A stretch of 64,000 nucleotides of DNA from Paenibacillus sp. W2I17 (GCF_030815985.1 NZ_JAUSXM010000001.1:682001-746000); one strand, 5' to 3'. Counted from the first letter of the stretch, positions 34,233 through 43,578 are shown. Numbers and translations are program-made. Notes: a model not told the origin generated them from the letters alone.

Positions 34233-36740
34233 ATGTCCATGAGCGAATCGCTGTTAACGCAAATTGTAAATCAACATATTCCGGCTGGTGCAACGGTCGT
34301 CACTATTGATAAACCTGTTCAACATCCAGCGATCTATGCGGCAGATCTTACCGGTGACGGTATGCCGGAGATTGCTGCAGTCTATCAGTTGAATGGTGAG
34401 CTGTATTTGCTCATTCTGAAATTTTTTCAAGGACATTGGATCAAGATGGCACTAATTAAGGGATTGGGGTATGGGGTGACTTTAATGACTGCAGCCCCTG
34501 TAACTTCAACTGCAAGGAACAATCTTATTATCGGTTGGCGGATTGGTTCTATTTGGTCTAAGCTTGCCGTATATGAGTGGACGGAATCAGGGCTCAAAGA
34601 TCTGGCGCCTGACGATCTATATTATAGCTATGCAGAGATTATAGATATGCCTGGTCCGCATGGTCGAGATGGGAAAGTGGAGATTGCACTCTGGATACAT
34701 GACACAGGTGAAGCCTATCGTGTGGAGATTATCCGATGGCAGAATGGGAAATGGGTTCCTGCACCGGACGTATATGCAACCTATTATCCAAAAGTGGTGC
34801 AATATTACGAGCAACTAACCCAGCAATATCCTGATTATATCTTTTACTGGTATTACCTTGCGGATGCTCAGTACCACGCGGGCCAGTATCCGGCAGCACT
34901 CGCTTCAGTTCAGAAGGCACTCAGTTTCCCGGAAGCGTATCCTTCCAGAGAGGTACTACAAGAGCTGGAAAAGAAAATTAAGCAGGCGATGGTCCCTATA
35001 AGCCATACCCGGGTAGCGACATGGTTATATCCTGTCTCCGTTCGAACCACAAGTGGGACGCGTTGGGGGTATATGGATGCCCAAGGCCACATTCGGCTTG
35101 AGCCGGTACTGGATGACGCGCAAGAGTTTCAGCCCAATGGATTGGCTGTGGTTGTGAAGGATGGTCGTGCCGGCGTTATTAATCTTCAGGGGCAGTATGT
35201 CGTTCAACCTGTATACGATTCCATCAATTCCTTTTCCGAAGAACGGGCGATAACAATTGATTCTCAAGGATTTAAGATGATTAATGAACAAGGTACAGTC
35301 CTGACCAAACGGGCGTACCCGTATATCTCAAATATGAACGACGGTCGAGCGTTATTTTACGATTCTAATCCTGGTCAGTCAGATGGTTCGGTGAGTCGGT
35401 ATGGTTATCTGGATGCGTCGGGCAATGAGGTGATTCCGGCACAGTTCGCTTCGGCGAATGATTTTCAAGATGGTAAAGCGGTTGTGCAGATTAAGGACAA
35501 TGAATATGCGCTCATTAATCGCAATGGACATCGGCTCGCAACGTATCCATATGCCTATGTGGGACCACTGGGGGATGGACTGCTTGCTTTTCAAAAAGAA
35601 ACCTCGGGGAAATATGGATACATCGACGAACGGGGTAATATTCGCATTCAGCCCAAGTTTTCATCGGCATTTCCTTTTAGCGGCGGGCAAGCGATTGTTA
35701 ATACAGCGGAGGATTACAAATCGAACTATGGTGTCATTAATACGGAGGGATCGTTTATCATTCAACCCGCCTATAATGACATCCGCGAACTAGGCGAGCA
35801 TCGTTATGCGCTGGGGCAAGCGATTAACCCGGAGCAGCCTTATATCGGCTCTGTGTATGCGATTGCAGATACCAACGGTAGAAGGCTTACGGAGTTCCTA
35901 TATCGCGAAGTAGGCAATTACAAAAACGGCCTTGCTTCCGCATCGGATGGCAGACAAACCTATCTGTTGGATCTGAGTGGAAGGCCTGCAGCTGGGTATC
36001 CTCATGTTGAAGGTTCGGGTACGCTGGAGGTCGTGGCACCAGATCTGATTAAGGCCTATGTAGACCAGCGCTTATCTTATGTGAATCGGGCCGGACAGAT
36101 CATCTGGCGGCCAAATACAATCGTTCCGCTTCATCCACCGTACCGTGTACGCGAAGAGAAGTACAAACCAAACAGGGACTACCTCGTATATTATCCGCAG
36201 GTGGAGGGATTAACGAACCAAGCGGAGCAGCTTGCGCTGAATGCCAAGTTGAAGCAACTCTCCCAGGTTAAACCGATCCCTGCGGATCAGCAGCTAGATT
36301 ATACGTATACAGGTGATTTTGATATAACGTTTTATCAGCAGCAATTGCTGCAACTGCAACTCACAGGTTATAACTACCCGGCGGGTGCAGCGCATGGTAT
36401 GCCTACGATGATCTATGCGATCATTAATCTGACGAATGGTCAGTTGTATGAGTTGAAGGATTTATTTAAACCAAATAGTGACTATGTAAAAGTGTTGAGC
36501 CAGATTGTGGGGGATCAGATCAAAAATGATCCTCAATACTCGTATGTGTTTCCGGACACCTATACGGGGATTAGTGCGGATCAGCCGTTTTTTGTCACAG
36601 CGGATGCTCTACATCTCTACTTCAATCCATATGACACCGCTCCCTATGCGGCAGGGTTTCCAACGTTTACGATTCCTTTTGTCCAGATCAAGGATATCAT
36701 TAATACAGAAGGTTCGTTCTGGAAAGCTTTCCATGAGTGA
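34233..36740 (+). CDS. WG-repeat protein with DUF3298-like C-terminus
   Basis: 835 residues. The N-terminal part (about 1-180) looks like an FG-GAP/VCBS-type propeller segment (YAADLTGDGMPEIAAVYQ). A short TPR-like stretch follows (DAQYHAGQYPAALASVQKAL). At least seven WG repeats occupy about 270-620 (RWGYMDAQGHIRLEPVLDDA, KYGYIDERGNIRIQPKFSSA and others). The last 190 residues resemble the DUF3298/RsiV-like domain (YPAGAAHGMPTMIYAIINL, FPTFTIPFVQIKDII). No signal peptide is evident, which is odd because DUF3298 is usually extracellular. ATG 34233 follows GGGAGG; ATG 34239 is possible. Role unknown; it may be a protein-binding scaffold. Confidence 0.85.
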   Translation: MSMSESLLTQIVNQHIPAGATVVTIDKPVQHPAIYAADLTGDGMPEIAAVYQLNGELYLLILKFFQGHWIKMALIKGLGYGVTLMTAAPVTSTARNNLIIGWRIGSIWSKLAVYEWTESGLKDLAPDDLYYSYAEIIDMPGPHGRDGKVEIALWIHDTGEAYRVEIIRWQNGKWVPAPDVYATYYPKVVQYYEQLTQQYPDYIFYWYYLADAQYHAGQYPAALASVQKALSFPEAYPSREVLQELEKKIKQAMVPISHTRVATWLYPVSVRTTSGTRWGYMDAQGHIRLEPVLDDAQEFQPNGLAVVVKDGRAGVINLQGQYVVQPVYDSINSFSEERAITIDSQGFKMINEQGTVLTKRAYPYISNMNDGRALFYDSNPGQSDGSVSRYGYLDASGNEVIPAQFASANDFQDGKAVVQIKDNEYALINRNGHRLATYPYAYVGPLGDGLLAFQKETSGKYGYIDERGNIRIQPKFSSAFPFSGGQAIVNTAEDYKSNYGVINTEGSFIIQPAYNDIRELGEHRYALGQAINPEQPYIGSVYAIADTNGRRLTEFLYREVGNYKNGLASASDGRQTYLLDLSGRPAAGYPHVEGSGTLEVVAPDLIKAYVDQRLSYVNRAGQIIWRPNTIVPLHPPYRVREEKYKPNRDYLVYYPQVEGLTNQAEQLALNAKLKQLSQVKPIPADQQLDYTYTGDFDITFYQQQLLQLQLTGYNYPAGAAHGMPTMIYAIINLTNGQLYELKDLFKPNSDYVKVLSQIVGDQIKNDPQYSYVFPDTYTGISADQPFFVTADALHLYFNPYDTAPYAAGFPTFTIPFVQIKDIINTEGSFWKAFHE

Positions 36741-36744
36741 TTGA

Positions 36745-36875
36745 GGGTACAGCCAACATTTTAACGAAAATATACGCTAAGGACGTTAAGGCGCAAAGAC
36801 AGCGAATTTTTCCTGCTTTAAGCAAATGTCCGCTGATACTTAGCGTATAAAACAGTCAAAATGTTGGCGCTACCC
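36745..36875. repeat. 131-bp foldback element with long imperfect terminal inverted repeats
   Basis: The 36-bp ends match at 28 positions when the right end is reverse-complemented. Identical blocks are GGGTA, GCCAACATTTT and TATACGCTAA. The centre (36781-36839) is unrelated to the flanking genes. It sits between convergent genes, where it could also act as a terminator, but the outer stem has no T run. Length and terminal symmetry resemble a MITE or a dispersed structured repeat. Confidence 0.6.
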
Positions 36876-36894
36876 CATATAGAACTACTATAAA

Positions 36895-37368
36895 TCAATC
36901 ATTCCATCCTTTACATACATCAATCCACTCTGAATAACTAGAGTATTTTTCTAATTGTTTTATTGTAAGTTCAATAGCACTATTACTACTCCCGCAAGCT
37001 GGATAGATTGTCTCAAAACGTTTTAGAGATATGTCTAGATAAACAGAAACATCATTTTTAATAGCAAATGGACAAACACCTCCAATGGCATGACCAACCA
37101 TATCAATGGCTTCATCAGGAGAAAGCATTTTTGCTTTTGTTTTGAAATACTCTTTGAATTTTTTGTTATCCACTTTTGCATCCCCGGCGGCAACTACTAA
37201 AACCGCTTGTCCATTCACCATAAAAGAAAGTGTTTTTGCGATTCTCTCCGGCTCACAACCTAATGCAGATGCAGCCAAATCCACGGTTGCACTAGAAACT
37301 TCAAATTCTTTAATTTGAGAATCCATACCATATTGTTTAAAAAAATCTTTTACTTTTTCAATTGCCAT
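36895..37368 (-). CDS. YbaK/EbsC-type aminoacyl-tRNA deacylase
   Basis: 157 residues. The YbaK/ProX fold is recognisable from the catalytic Lys region (ERIAKTLSFMV), the KVDNKKFKEYFKTK helix and the substrate-loop GHAIGGVCPFAIK. Such enzymes clear mischarged tRNAs (for example Cys-tRNA-Pro) in trans. The ATG at 37368 is spaced well from GAGGTG; upstream GTG/ATG codons at 37377 and 37374 are less likely. It follows an XRE-cupin regulator by about 50 bp, and a 14-bp sequence repeated in the regulator's own promoter lies at its translation start region. Confidence 0.92.
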   Translation of the reverse strand: MAIEKVKDFFKQYGMDSQIKEFEVSSATVDLAASALGCEPERIAKTLSFMVNGQAVLVVAAGDAKVDNKKFKEYFKTKAKMLSPDEAIDMVGHAIGGVCPFAIKNDVSVYLDISLKRFETIYPACGSSNSAIELTIKQLEKYSSYSEWIDVCKGWND

Positions 37369-37380
37369 AATCATCACACC

Positions 37381-37394
37381 TCATTTTAAAATAT
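37381..37394. promoter_or_regulatory. 14-bp repeat upstream of the YbaK gene
   Basis: TCATTTTAAAATAT is identical to 38006-38019 in the promoter region of the XRE-cupin gene. It contains the palindrome ATTTTAAAAT. Confidence 0.45.
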
Positions 37395-37422
37395 TTTCTA
37401 GAAGATCATAGATGAAACTTGT

Positions 37423-37980
37423 CTATGTTCTTGGGTAAAAAATCATGTTGTAAATGACACATGGTTCTTGATAGGGATTATTATAGGAATGAAAAACATT
37501 AGCACGAAAGCGGAGTGCTTGATTTTCTTTTAGAACAATTTTTTTTGTGTTGACTACCATTTCTAACTTACCTTGTACCACAAAAACATATTCTTCCACA
37601 CCTTCAAGGTGCCTTTCAGATGGATGGTGACATCCAGGATCAAATTCGATATAGAATATTTCAACGTTACGGGTAGGGTCAAAAGGAAAAACAGGAAATG
37701 CTCTCATTTTTCCATCATTTTCAAAGATAGCGTCTTTGGACCGTGTATCAACCATACTGCACTCATCTTCTAGCTCTTCCAATAATAAAGATAAAGGAAC
37801 TTTTAAGCCGACTGCGATTTTCCAAAGAGTTGTAATCGTTGGTGAAGACTGTCCTCTTTCAATTTGTCCAAGCATAGGCTTACTTACATCAGTAAGTTTA
37901 GAAACATCTTCAAGTGTAAGATTTCTAGTTGCTCGTATTTCTTTTAACCGTTCTCCAATAGTTAATACTGGCGATTGCAT
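37423..37980 (-). CDS. XRE-family regulator with C-terminal cupin
   Basis: 185 residues. The N-terminal Cro/C1 HTH covers about 8-65 (LTLEDVSKLTDVSKPMLGQI is the recognition region) and the C-terminal cupin_2 domain about 105-180 (HHPSERHLEGVEEYVFVVQG). This architecture (SutR/PuuR-like) is typical of local metabolite-sensing repressors. The ATG at 37980 follows AAGGAG. The YbaK gene is downstream on the same strand. An 11-bp inverted repeat lies directly upstream and shares an inner sequence with the YbaK leader. Confidence 0.9.
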   Translation of the reverse strand: MQSPVLTIGERLKEIRATRNLTLEDVSKLTDVSKPMLGQIERGQSSPTITTLWKIAVGLKVPLSLLLEELEDECSMVDTRSKDAIFENDGKMRAFPVFPFDPTRNVEIFYIEFDPGCHHPSERHLEGVEEYVFVVQGKLEMVVNTKKIVLKENQALRFRANVFHSYNNPYQEPCVIYNMIFYPRT

Positions 37981-37995
37981 TGCATCACTCCTTTT

Positions 37996-38031
37996 GTATG
38001 TTATATCATTTTAAAATATAATATAACATAC
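37996..38031. promoter_or_regulatory. Inverted-repeat operator candidate of the XRE-cupin gene
   Basis: Arms GTATGTTATAT (37996-38006) and ATATAACATAC (38021-38031), with the palindrome ATTTTAAAAT in the spacer. It is 16 bp upstream of the start codon. Confidence 0.6.
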
Positions 38032-38380
38032 TAACAGTTGGATTCAATAGGCGGCAGTTTAATGATGTAAGTAACTCCTTCACATATTTATCCATACTAA
38101 ATGGAAAATATTACGGGAGTTACAGATCAAAGAAGTCATATTTATCTATACAAGCAAAAAAACGAAAACTTTCTACAACAACACTTCTTTTGCTTGGCGA
38201 GAATGTAAATACTTCACCAGTCATTCTCAAGTTACGCAACGAGGTCATATATCCAATAGGGCTTATAAGATGCTGTGAGACAACAATAATCCGTGATGAG
38301 GTATTATTGCTCCGTGAAGAGGTAGTGATCATTCAGGGCTTTATGAGATATTAATGTGCGTATATAGCACTGCGCTATAT
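38032..38380. other. AT-rich intergenic region without a recognised gene
   Basis: Several short frames on both strands lack ribosome-binding sites and family signals. The right end holds an inverted repeat TATAGC-N5-GCTATA (about 38363-38379), which directly abuts the Fur box. Confidence 0.5.
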
Positions 38381-38395
38381 TGAGAATGATTATTA
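38381..38395. promoter_or_regulatory. Fur box upstream of the ABC transporter operon
   Basis: TGAGAATGATTATTA matches the Bacillus 7-1-7 Fur box TGATAATNATTATCA at all but two positions. It lies 18 bp before the start of the first ABC gene, so iron-dependent repression is likely. Confidence 0.8.
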
Positions 38396-38412
38396 ATATC
38401 AGGAGGGGTGAG

Positions 38413-40212
38413 ATGAACAACACATCGGAAGTGTCCGGACTAATGCAAGTAACGAAGGAGCGCAAAGGTCTGCTGATTACAGCAAGTATCTTCTCGACCC
38501 TGTCGAGTCTGTTGCAGATTGTTCCTTTTGTCGGAGTGTATAAGATCGTCGAGGAACTGCTAACACATGCGGGCCAGCCCTCTGCCATGGACAAAGATCT
38601 GTTGATCTATTGGGGGATCGTCGCATTCGTAGCCCTGATTGCAGGGCTTGTTGCGCTCTATATCGGAGGGATGTGCTCACACATCGCTGCGTTCAACATT
38701 TTGTACCAGCTCAGAGTGAGACTTGCGGAGCATGTTGCCAAAGTACCCATGGGCTATCATACTCGGACGGCAACCGGTGAGCTGAAGAAGATCATCGAAG
38801 TCAGTGTGGAGAAAATTGAGAAATTTATCGCCCATCAGTTGCCGGATCTGGTGAGTGCGATCGTTATTCCGTTAATGCTGCTGGGTTACTTGTTCTGGCT
38901 CGATTATCGGATGGCGCTGGCGCTGTTGGTTCCGATTGGAATCGGGTTTTGGCTCCAAAGTCGCCTCTTCCGCAGCGAAAAAGGCCGTCAGGCTTATCGT
39001 GATTTTCAACTTGCCATCGAAGAGATGAATGCTACGGGTGTTGAATACGTGAGAGGTATGCCAGCGGTGAAAGTATTTGGGATAACAGCCGATTCGTTTC
39101 TGACGTTTAAACAGGCGGTGACGCGTTATCGGGATATTTCGTTGAGAATAACAGATCTGTGTAAAACATCTTACGGGCTGTTTTTTGTGATCATGATCTC
39201 GTTGTTTACCTTCATCGTTCCGGTGGGTATTCTGCTGTCGAGTGGAAATGCAGGCAATCAGTCGTTTGCGATCACGTTTATTCTGTTTCTGATCATTACC
39301 CCGAGTCTATCTGCGCCGTTATTGAAGTTAATGTATCTGGGTAGTGGGATGCGAGAGATTGTGGAAGGACAGAAACGGATTGAATCGGTATTTGCCGAGC
39401 CGGTTGTACAAGAACCTGAGTTGCCTAAAGTTCCGGATACATATGAGGTTGCTTTTCGGCAGGTATCTTTTGCTTATGAACGTAAGGAGAGCGAAGCATA
39501 TAAACCTGTACTTGATCAGATTGATTTTGTAGCCAAAGCAGGCGAGATGACTGCACTTGTCGGACCCTCTGGCGGAGGGAAGTCAACCATTGCAAACCTA
39601 TTGCTTCGTTTCTGGGATGTGCAGGAAGGTGAGATTACGATTGGTGGAATTCCGATTCAGGAGATGGGTACGGAGAAACTGATGGATACCGTGTCCTTTG
39701 TATTTCAGGATGTACATCTGTTCTACGATACGATTGAAGAAAATATTCGGATGGGCAACACATCAGCTTCACGACAGGACGTTATAGCTGCGGCTCAAAC
39801 TGCTTGCTGTCATGAATTCATTGAGAAATTGGATGCCGGTTATGACACCAGAATCGGAGAAGGCGGTACGTATCTATCTGGCGGTGAAGCACAAAGAATA
39901 GCAATTGCACGAGCATTGCTCAAAAATGCTCCCATTCTGGTCCTGGATGAAGCGACGGCCTACGCGGATGCAGAGAATGAGCACAAGATCCAGCAAGGTC
40001 TGGCCCAATTGGTTCAAGGCAAAACAGTACTGATTATTGCTCATCGTCTAACAACGATTCGTGCAGCCGAGCAAATACTCGTGATCCGCAAGGGAACGAT
40101 TGCCGAGCGTGGGACACATGATCAATTGCGTGCATCAGGCGGAGTATATGAGCACATGTGGCAAGCCCATATCAGTGCGGCTTCCTGGAAGCTTGGAGGT
40201 GCAGTACGATGA
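38413..40212 (+). CDS. ABC transporter, fused membrane-ATPase subunit, YbtP/IrtA-like
   Basis: 599 residues from the ATG at 38413 after AGGAGGGG. About six membrane helices (15-310) precede an ATP-binding domain with Walker A GPSGGGKST (about 384), signature LSGGEAQRIA (about 488) and Walker B ILVLDEAT (about 509). The EATAYADAENE segment is characteristic of the exporter-like iron-siderophore importers (YbtPQ, IrtAB). Its partner is encoded next with an ATGA overlap, and a siderophore-binding lipoprotein follows. A Fur box lies just upstream. Import of a ferric chelate is the likely role. Confidence 0.9.
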   Translation: MNNTSEVSGLMQVTKERKGLLITASIFSTLSSLLQIVPFVGVYKIVEELLTHAGQPSAMDKDLLIYWGIVAFVALIAGLVALYIGGMCSHIAAFNILYQLRVRLAEHVAKVPMGYHTRTATGELKKIIEVSVEKIEKFIAHQLPDLVSAIVIPLMLLGYLFWLDYRMALALLVPIGIGFWLQSRLFRSEKGRQAYRDFQLAIEEMNATGVEYVRGMPAVKVFGITADSFLTFKQAVTRYRDISLRITDLCKTSYGLFFVIMISLFTFIVPVGILLSSGNAGNQSFAITFILFLIITPSLSAPLLKLMYLGSGMREIVEGQKRIESVFAEPVVQEPELPKVPDTYEVAFRQVSFAYERKESEAYKPVLDQIDFVAKAGEMTALVGPSGGGKSTIANLLLRFWDVQEGEITIGGIPIQEMGTEKLMDTVSFVFQDVHLFYDTIEENIRMGNTSASRQDVIAAAQTACCHEFIEKLDAGYDTRIGEGGTYLSGGEAQRIAIARALLKNAPILVLDEATAYADAENEHKIQQGLAQLVQGKTVLIIAHRLTTIRAAEQILVIRKGTIAERGTHDQLRASGGVYEHMWQAHISAASWKLGGAVR

Positions 40213-41958
40213 AGAATTATTTATACAATATATCTGGCGGTAACCCGCGTAGTTTGCTTCCTTCGGTAATTGCAGCGATTCTGGACGGGATTGCAAAGAT
40301 TGTTCCTGCGGCGCTGCTTGTGGATATATTCAATACGATCTATAAATCTTTCGCTGATCCAGACAAAGGACTGGATATCAACCGAATGTGGATTGTATGC
40401 TGCATCCTGTTTGCCTGGCTTCTGGTGGAGTATGCGGCTTACGCTTCACTCTATGATAAGACCTATCGGGCAGCATATAGCCTCGCGGCTTCAGGAAGGT
40501 TGAAGCTGGCGGAACATATTCGCCATCTGTCGTTAGGATTTTTCGGAAAACGTGATCCTGGGGATCTGACGAACCTGATCCTGAGTGATTATGGTCAGGT
40601 CGAGCATACGATCTCTCACAATCTGTCACAGCTGATCAGCGCGATTGTGCTTCCGGTGCTTGCTTTTGTCGGACTTCTGTTGGTGGATTGGAGAATGGCC
40701 GTAGCCATGTTTATTGCGGTTCCCTTAGGTGTGGCGCTGTTATGGCTTACGGATTCCATTCAGGCACGACTGAGTGAGAACCATGTTCGAGCCAAAAATG
40801 AAGCCGCCAGTCGGCTGCAGGAGTACCTGAGCGGTATTCGTGAGATTAAGGCCCACAATATGGGGGGCAAACGTTTTGAACGGCTGCGTCGTTCTTTTGA
40901 CGAATTGAAATCCGCTTCTATTCGGTTGGAAGGTATCATGGGACCGATGATCATGGGGGCGATGTTGCTCGCAAGATCAGGGATGACGTGGATGATTCTG
41001 GTAGGCAGTTATTTGCTTGCAGGCGGTGAGTTGTCCTTACCGGTATTTCTGTTATTTTTGCTGGTAGGTACAAAGGTATTTGAACCGTTAACGGTTGTAC
41101 TGATGAGTTATGGGGAGATGCGGTATTCTGCGTATAGTGCTAGACGCATTATGGATGTGCAGCAGGAAGCCCCGATGGCAGGAACGGGAGATGTACAGCC
41201 CAATCAGGCGATTTCATTTGACCAGGTGACCTTTGGATATGATGATCAACAGCCGGTGTTGAAAGACTTGTCCTTTACGATTGAGCCGCATACCATTACT
41301 GCCTTGGTTGGCCCATCCGGTAGTGGTAAGAGTACAGTCACACGTCTCATTGCCCGCTTCTGGGATGTACAGCAAGGCACCATTCGCCTTGGTGGCAAAC
41401 CCGTTGATAAGATGGACCCGGAGAAGCTGTTGCAGGATATCTCTGTGGTCTTCCAGGACGTGTATCTGTTCCAGGATACGATCGGTAACAACATTCGTGT
41501 AGGAAGAGAAAGACGCTTCGCAATTCGAGATTGAGGAGGCAGCACGCAGAGCTTGTTGTCATGAGTTTATCTCCAGTTTACCTCAAGGGTACGATACGCT
41601 CGTTGGCGAGGGTGGATCGACGTTATCTGGTGGGGAGAAGCAACGTATCTCCATTGCACGTGCTTTGTTGAAAAATGCATCGATCGTTTTGCTCGACGAA
41701 GCCACCGCTTCACTTGATCCGGAGAACGAAGCCGCGGTGCAGCAAGCGATTAATGAGCTAGTCGCGGACAAGACTGTTATTTTGATTGCACACCGATTAA
41801 AGACCATTCAAAATGCCGATCAGATTATTGTATTGGACAAAGGTCAGCTCGTAGAGCAAGGAACTCATGCGCATTTATTAGATCACTCAGGCATCTACGC
41901 TCGGTTGTGGCAATTACAACAGGATGCAGAAGGCTGGCAGGTAAAAGTGAACGGATAA
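40209..41958 (+). pseudogene. ABC transporter partner subunit, YbtQ/IrtB-like, interrupted by a frameshift
   Basis: The first frame (ATG 40209 inside the ATGA overlap) covers the membrane part and Walker A GPSGSGKST (about 367), then runs into a stop at 41534. The rest of the ATP-binding domain, with LSGGEKQRIS and IVLLDEATASLDPENE, continues in the next frame to 41958. Removing one A from the run at 41509-41511 restores a continuous protein of about 582 residues (VGREDASQFEIEEAARRACC). No slippery heptamer is present, so programmed frameshifting is unlikely. If real, the heterodimer would lack one functional ATPase; a sequence error is an equally good explanation. Confidence 0.85.
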
Positions 41959-42041
41959 TGAGTTCGATGAGATAGATAAAGTAACTGAAGCAAATAAGCC
42001 TAATGTGGCTAATGAACTGACATAAAAGGAGAATGACAACG

Positions 42042-43004
42042 ATGTTTAAACGAATTCCTTTATGGATTGCACTATGCTGTATGCTCACGTTGGCGGCCTG
42101 TGGAACGACCCAGACGACCAATGAAGTGGCGAGCTCCTCAGAGGCAACCACACAAGCGACGACCAAAATGATTACTAACCCGAATGGAGAAGAGATTACG
42201 ATCCCTTTGAATCCAGAGCGCATTGTTGATCTATCCGGCTCTACAGAAGAGCTACTGATCATTGGGAAAACACCTGTGGCCACGATGAGCGCGGATTACG
42301 GTAACCCGGAGGAAATCACACCAACCATTAAGGATCAGCTGAGTGCAGATACCGTTAATCTGGGCTGGTATGGTTTCCCGTTCAGTATTGAAGCTATAGC
42401 GGGTGCTAATCCGGATCTGATTATTCTGGGAAAGGATTTTAACACGGATCAATATGAAACTTTATCAAAAATTGCACCTACAATTGCATTGCCTTACTCT
42501 TACTATGATTGGAGAGAACGCCTGACATTCTTGGCAGATACGTTTGGAGAAGAAAGCAAGAAAGATGAATATCTGGCCAAGTATGATGCGAAATCTGCAG
42601 AGTGGAAACAAAAGCTTGAGGCGGCTGTACATGGTGAATCCTTTGCCGTAATTGAGACATATCCCAACAACCTGGTCATCTATTCCAATAAAGGTGCAGC
42701 TGAGATGTTATACAGTGAATGGGGCCTGAAGCGCACAGATGGTATCCCTGATCCAGAGGGCTGGGGAGGCAAAGAGATCGCACTGGAGGCACTAGTTACC
42801 GTTAATCCGGATCGTCTGCTATTGATGGAGAATAGCGAGAATAAGATGGTAGACAGCAAGGTGTGGAATAACATGAATGCAGTGAAGAATGAAAAGATCT
42901 ATAAAATCTCTAATGTCGATAATTACAATTATTCGTACACAGCGATGGGGAGAATGGAGCTTATGGACCGTTTGGGCACGATGATCCTGGAAGGCCAGAA
43001 GTAG
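42042..43004 (+). CDS. Iron-siderophore ABC transporter substrate-binding lipoprotein (FecB-like)
   Basis: 320 residues from the ATG at 42042, ten bases after AAAGGAG. The lipoprotein signal ends at LTLAACG, with the lipidated Cys at about 19. The periplasmic-binding-protein type III fold is recognisable from ERIVDLSGSTEELLIIGK, ANPDLIILGKD and VNPDRLLLMEN. It would capture a ferric siderophore outside the cell. Usually such proteins work with FecCD-type permeases; none is encoded here, and the only permease nearby is the YbtPQ-like pair upstream, 75-85 bp away. Confidence 0.92.
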   Translation: MFKRIPLWIALCCMLTLAACGTTQTTNEVASSSEATTQATTKMITNPNGEEITIPLNPERIVDLSGSTEELLIIGKTPVATMSADYGNPEEITPTIKDQLSADTVNLGWYGFPFSIEAIAGANPDLIILGKDFNTDQYETLSKIAPTIALPYSYYDWRERLTFLADTFGEESKKDEYLAKYDAKSAEWKQKLEAAVHGESFAVIETYPNNLVIYSNKGAAEMLYSEWGLKRTDGIPDPEGWGGKEIALEALVTVNPDRLLLMENSENKMVDSKVWNNMNAVKNEKIYKISNVDNYNYSYTAMGRMELMDRLGTMILEGQK

Positions 43005-43288
43005 TCGTTGGATTAGGGCAATTGAAACGATAGATTAAATTTAACAATTAACAGAACCTAATAACGCCTATGTGTAATTGTGTAATTTGTTCGAAATCAT
43101 GTAACTTGAGCGGTTCTGGCTGCGTTTAGACATTGGGGTGATCTGATGTTCGTGAACGCGGTTCAACGGTACATGGTATTAGAAGTTATATTTATCGGGA
43201 TCTTCTTTACAGACTCATCGTTCTTGAAAGGATTGAAGGATACCATATTACAACGACAGAGTATTACGGTTTACGTAATCTAGGGGGC
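43005..43288. other. Non-coding or degenerate stretch after the siderophore-binding gene
   Basis: No terminator was identified. A 47-codon frame from ATG 43146 has no family signal. Nothing else is supported. Confidence 0.4.
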
Positions 43289-43578
43289 TTGATATATATT
43301 TTGTCGCTTTTTATGTTGTTATTCTTAGCCCGATCTCATGGCTGCTGCGGAAATATGTATGCTTTCCTATGGTGAAAAATTTCATCTATATGATCGGGTT
43401 TGGATGGGGCGGGCTGTGGGTTTTTGATCTCATGTACAATCCATATTTCGTGAATGGATACCATCTGAACCAAATGACATCGATATGGATCTTTGCCATT
43501 GCTGGTGTAGTATATGGCATCTTGGAGAATAAGATTTGGCGAAGAGGGCAGATGCAGAACGAACAGAAGGCTACTTAA
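43289..43578 (+). pseudogene. Small membrane protein, probably frameshifted
   Basis: The open frame 43369-43578 (69 residues) begins inside a hydrophobic protein: the same frame reads upstream as VVILSPISWLLRKYVCFPM without any start codon, back to a stop near 43276. A TTG at 43289 in another frame gives MIYILSLF and would join it if one T were added to the T5 run near 43308-43312. The intact part has about three membrane helices (MVKNFIYMIGFGWGGLWVF, MTSIWIFAIAGVVYGIL). Function unknown. A terminator follows, which supports a once-real gene. Confidence 0.45.

Noticed and set aside
38120..38332. Minus-strand 70-codon frame before the Fur box
   Set aside because: AT-rich, no ribosome-binding site and no family match; treated as intergenic.
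41505..41534. Programmed ribosomal frameshift in the second ABC gene
   Set aside because: No slippery heptamer and no downstream pseudoknot are visible; mutation or sequence error is simpler.
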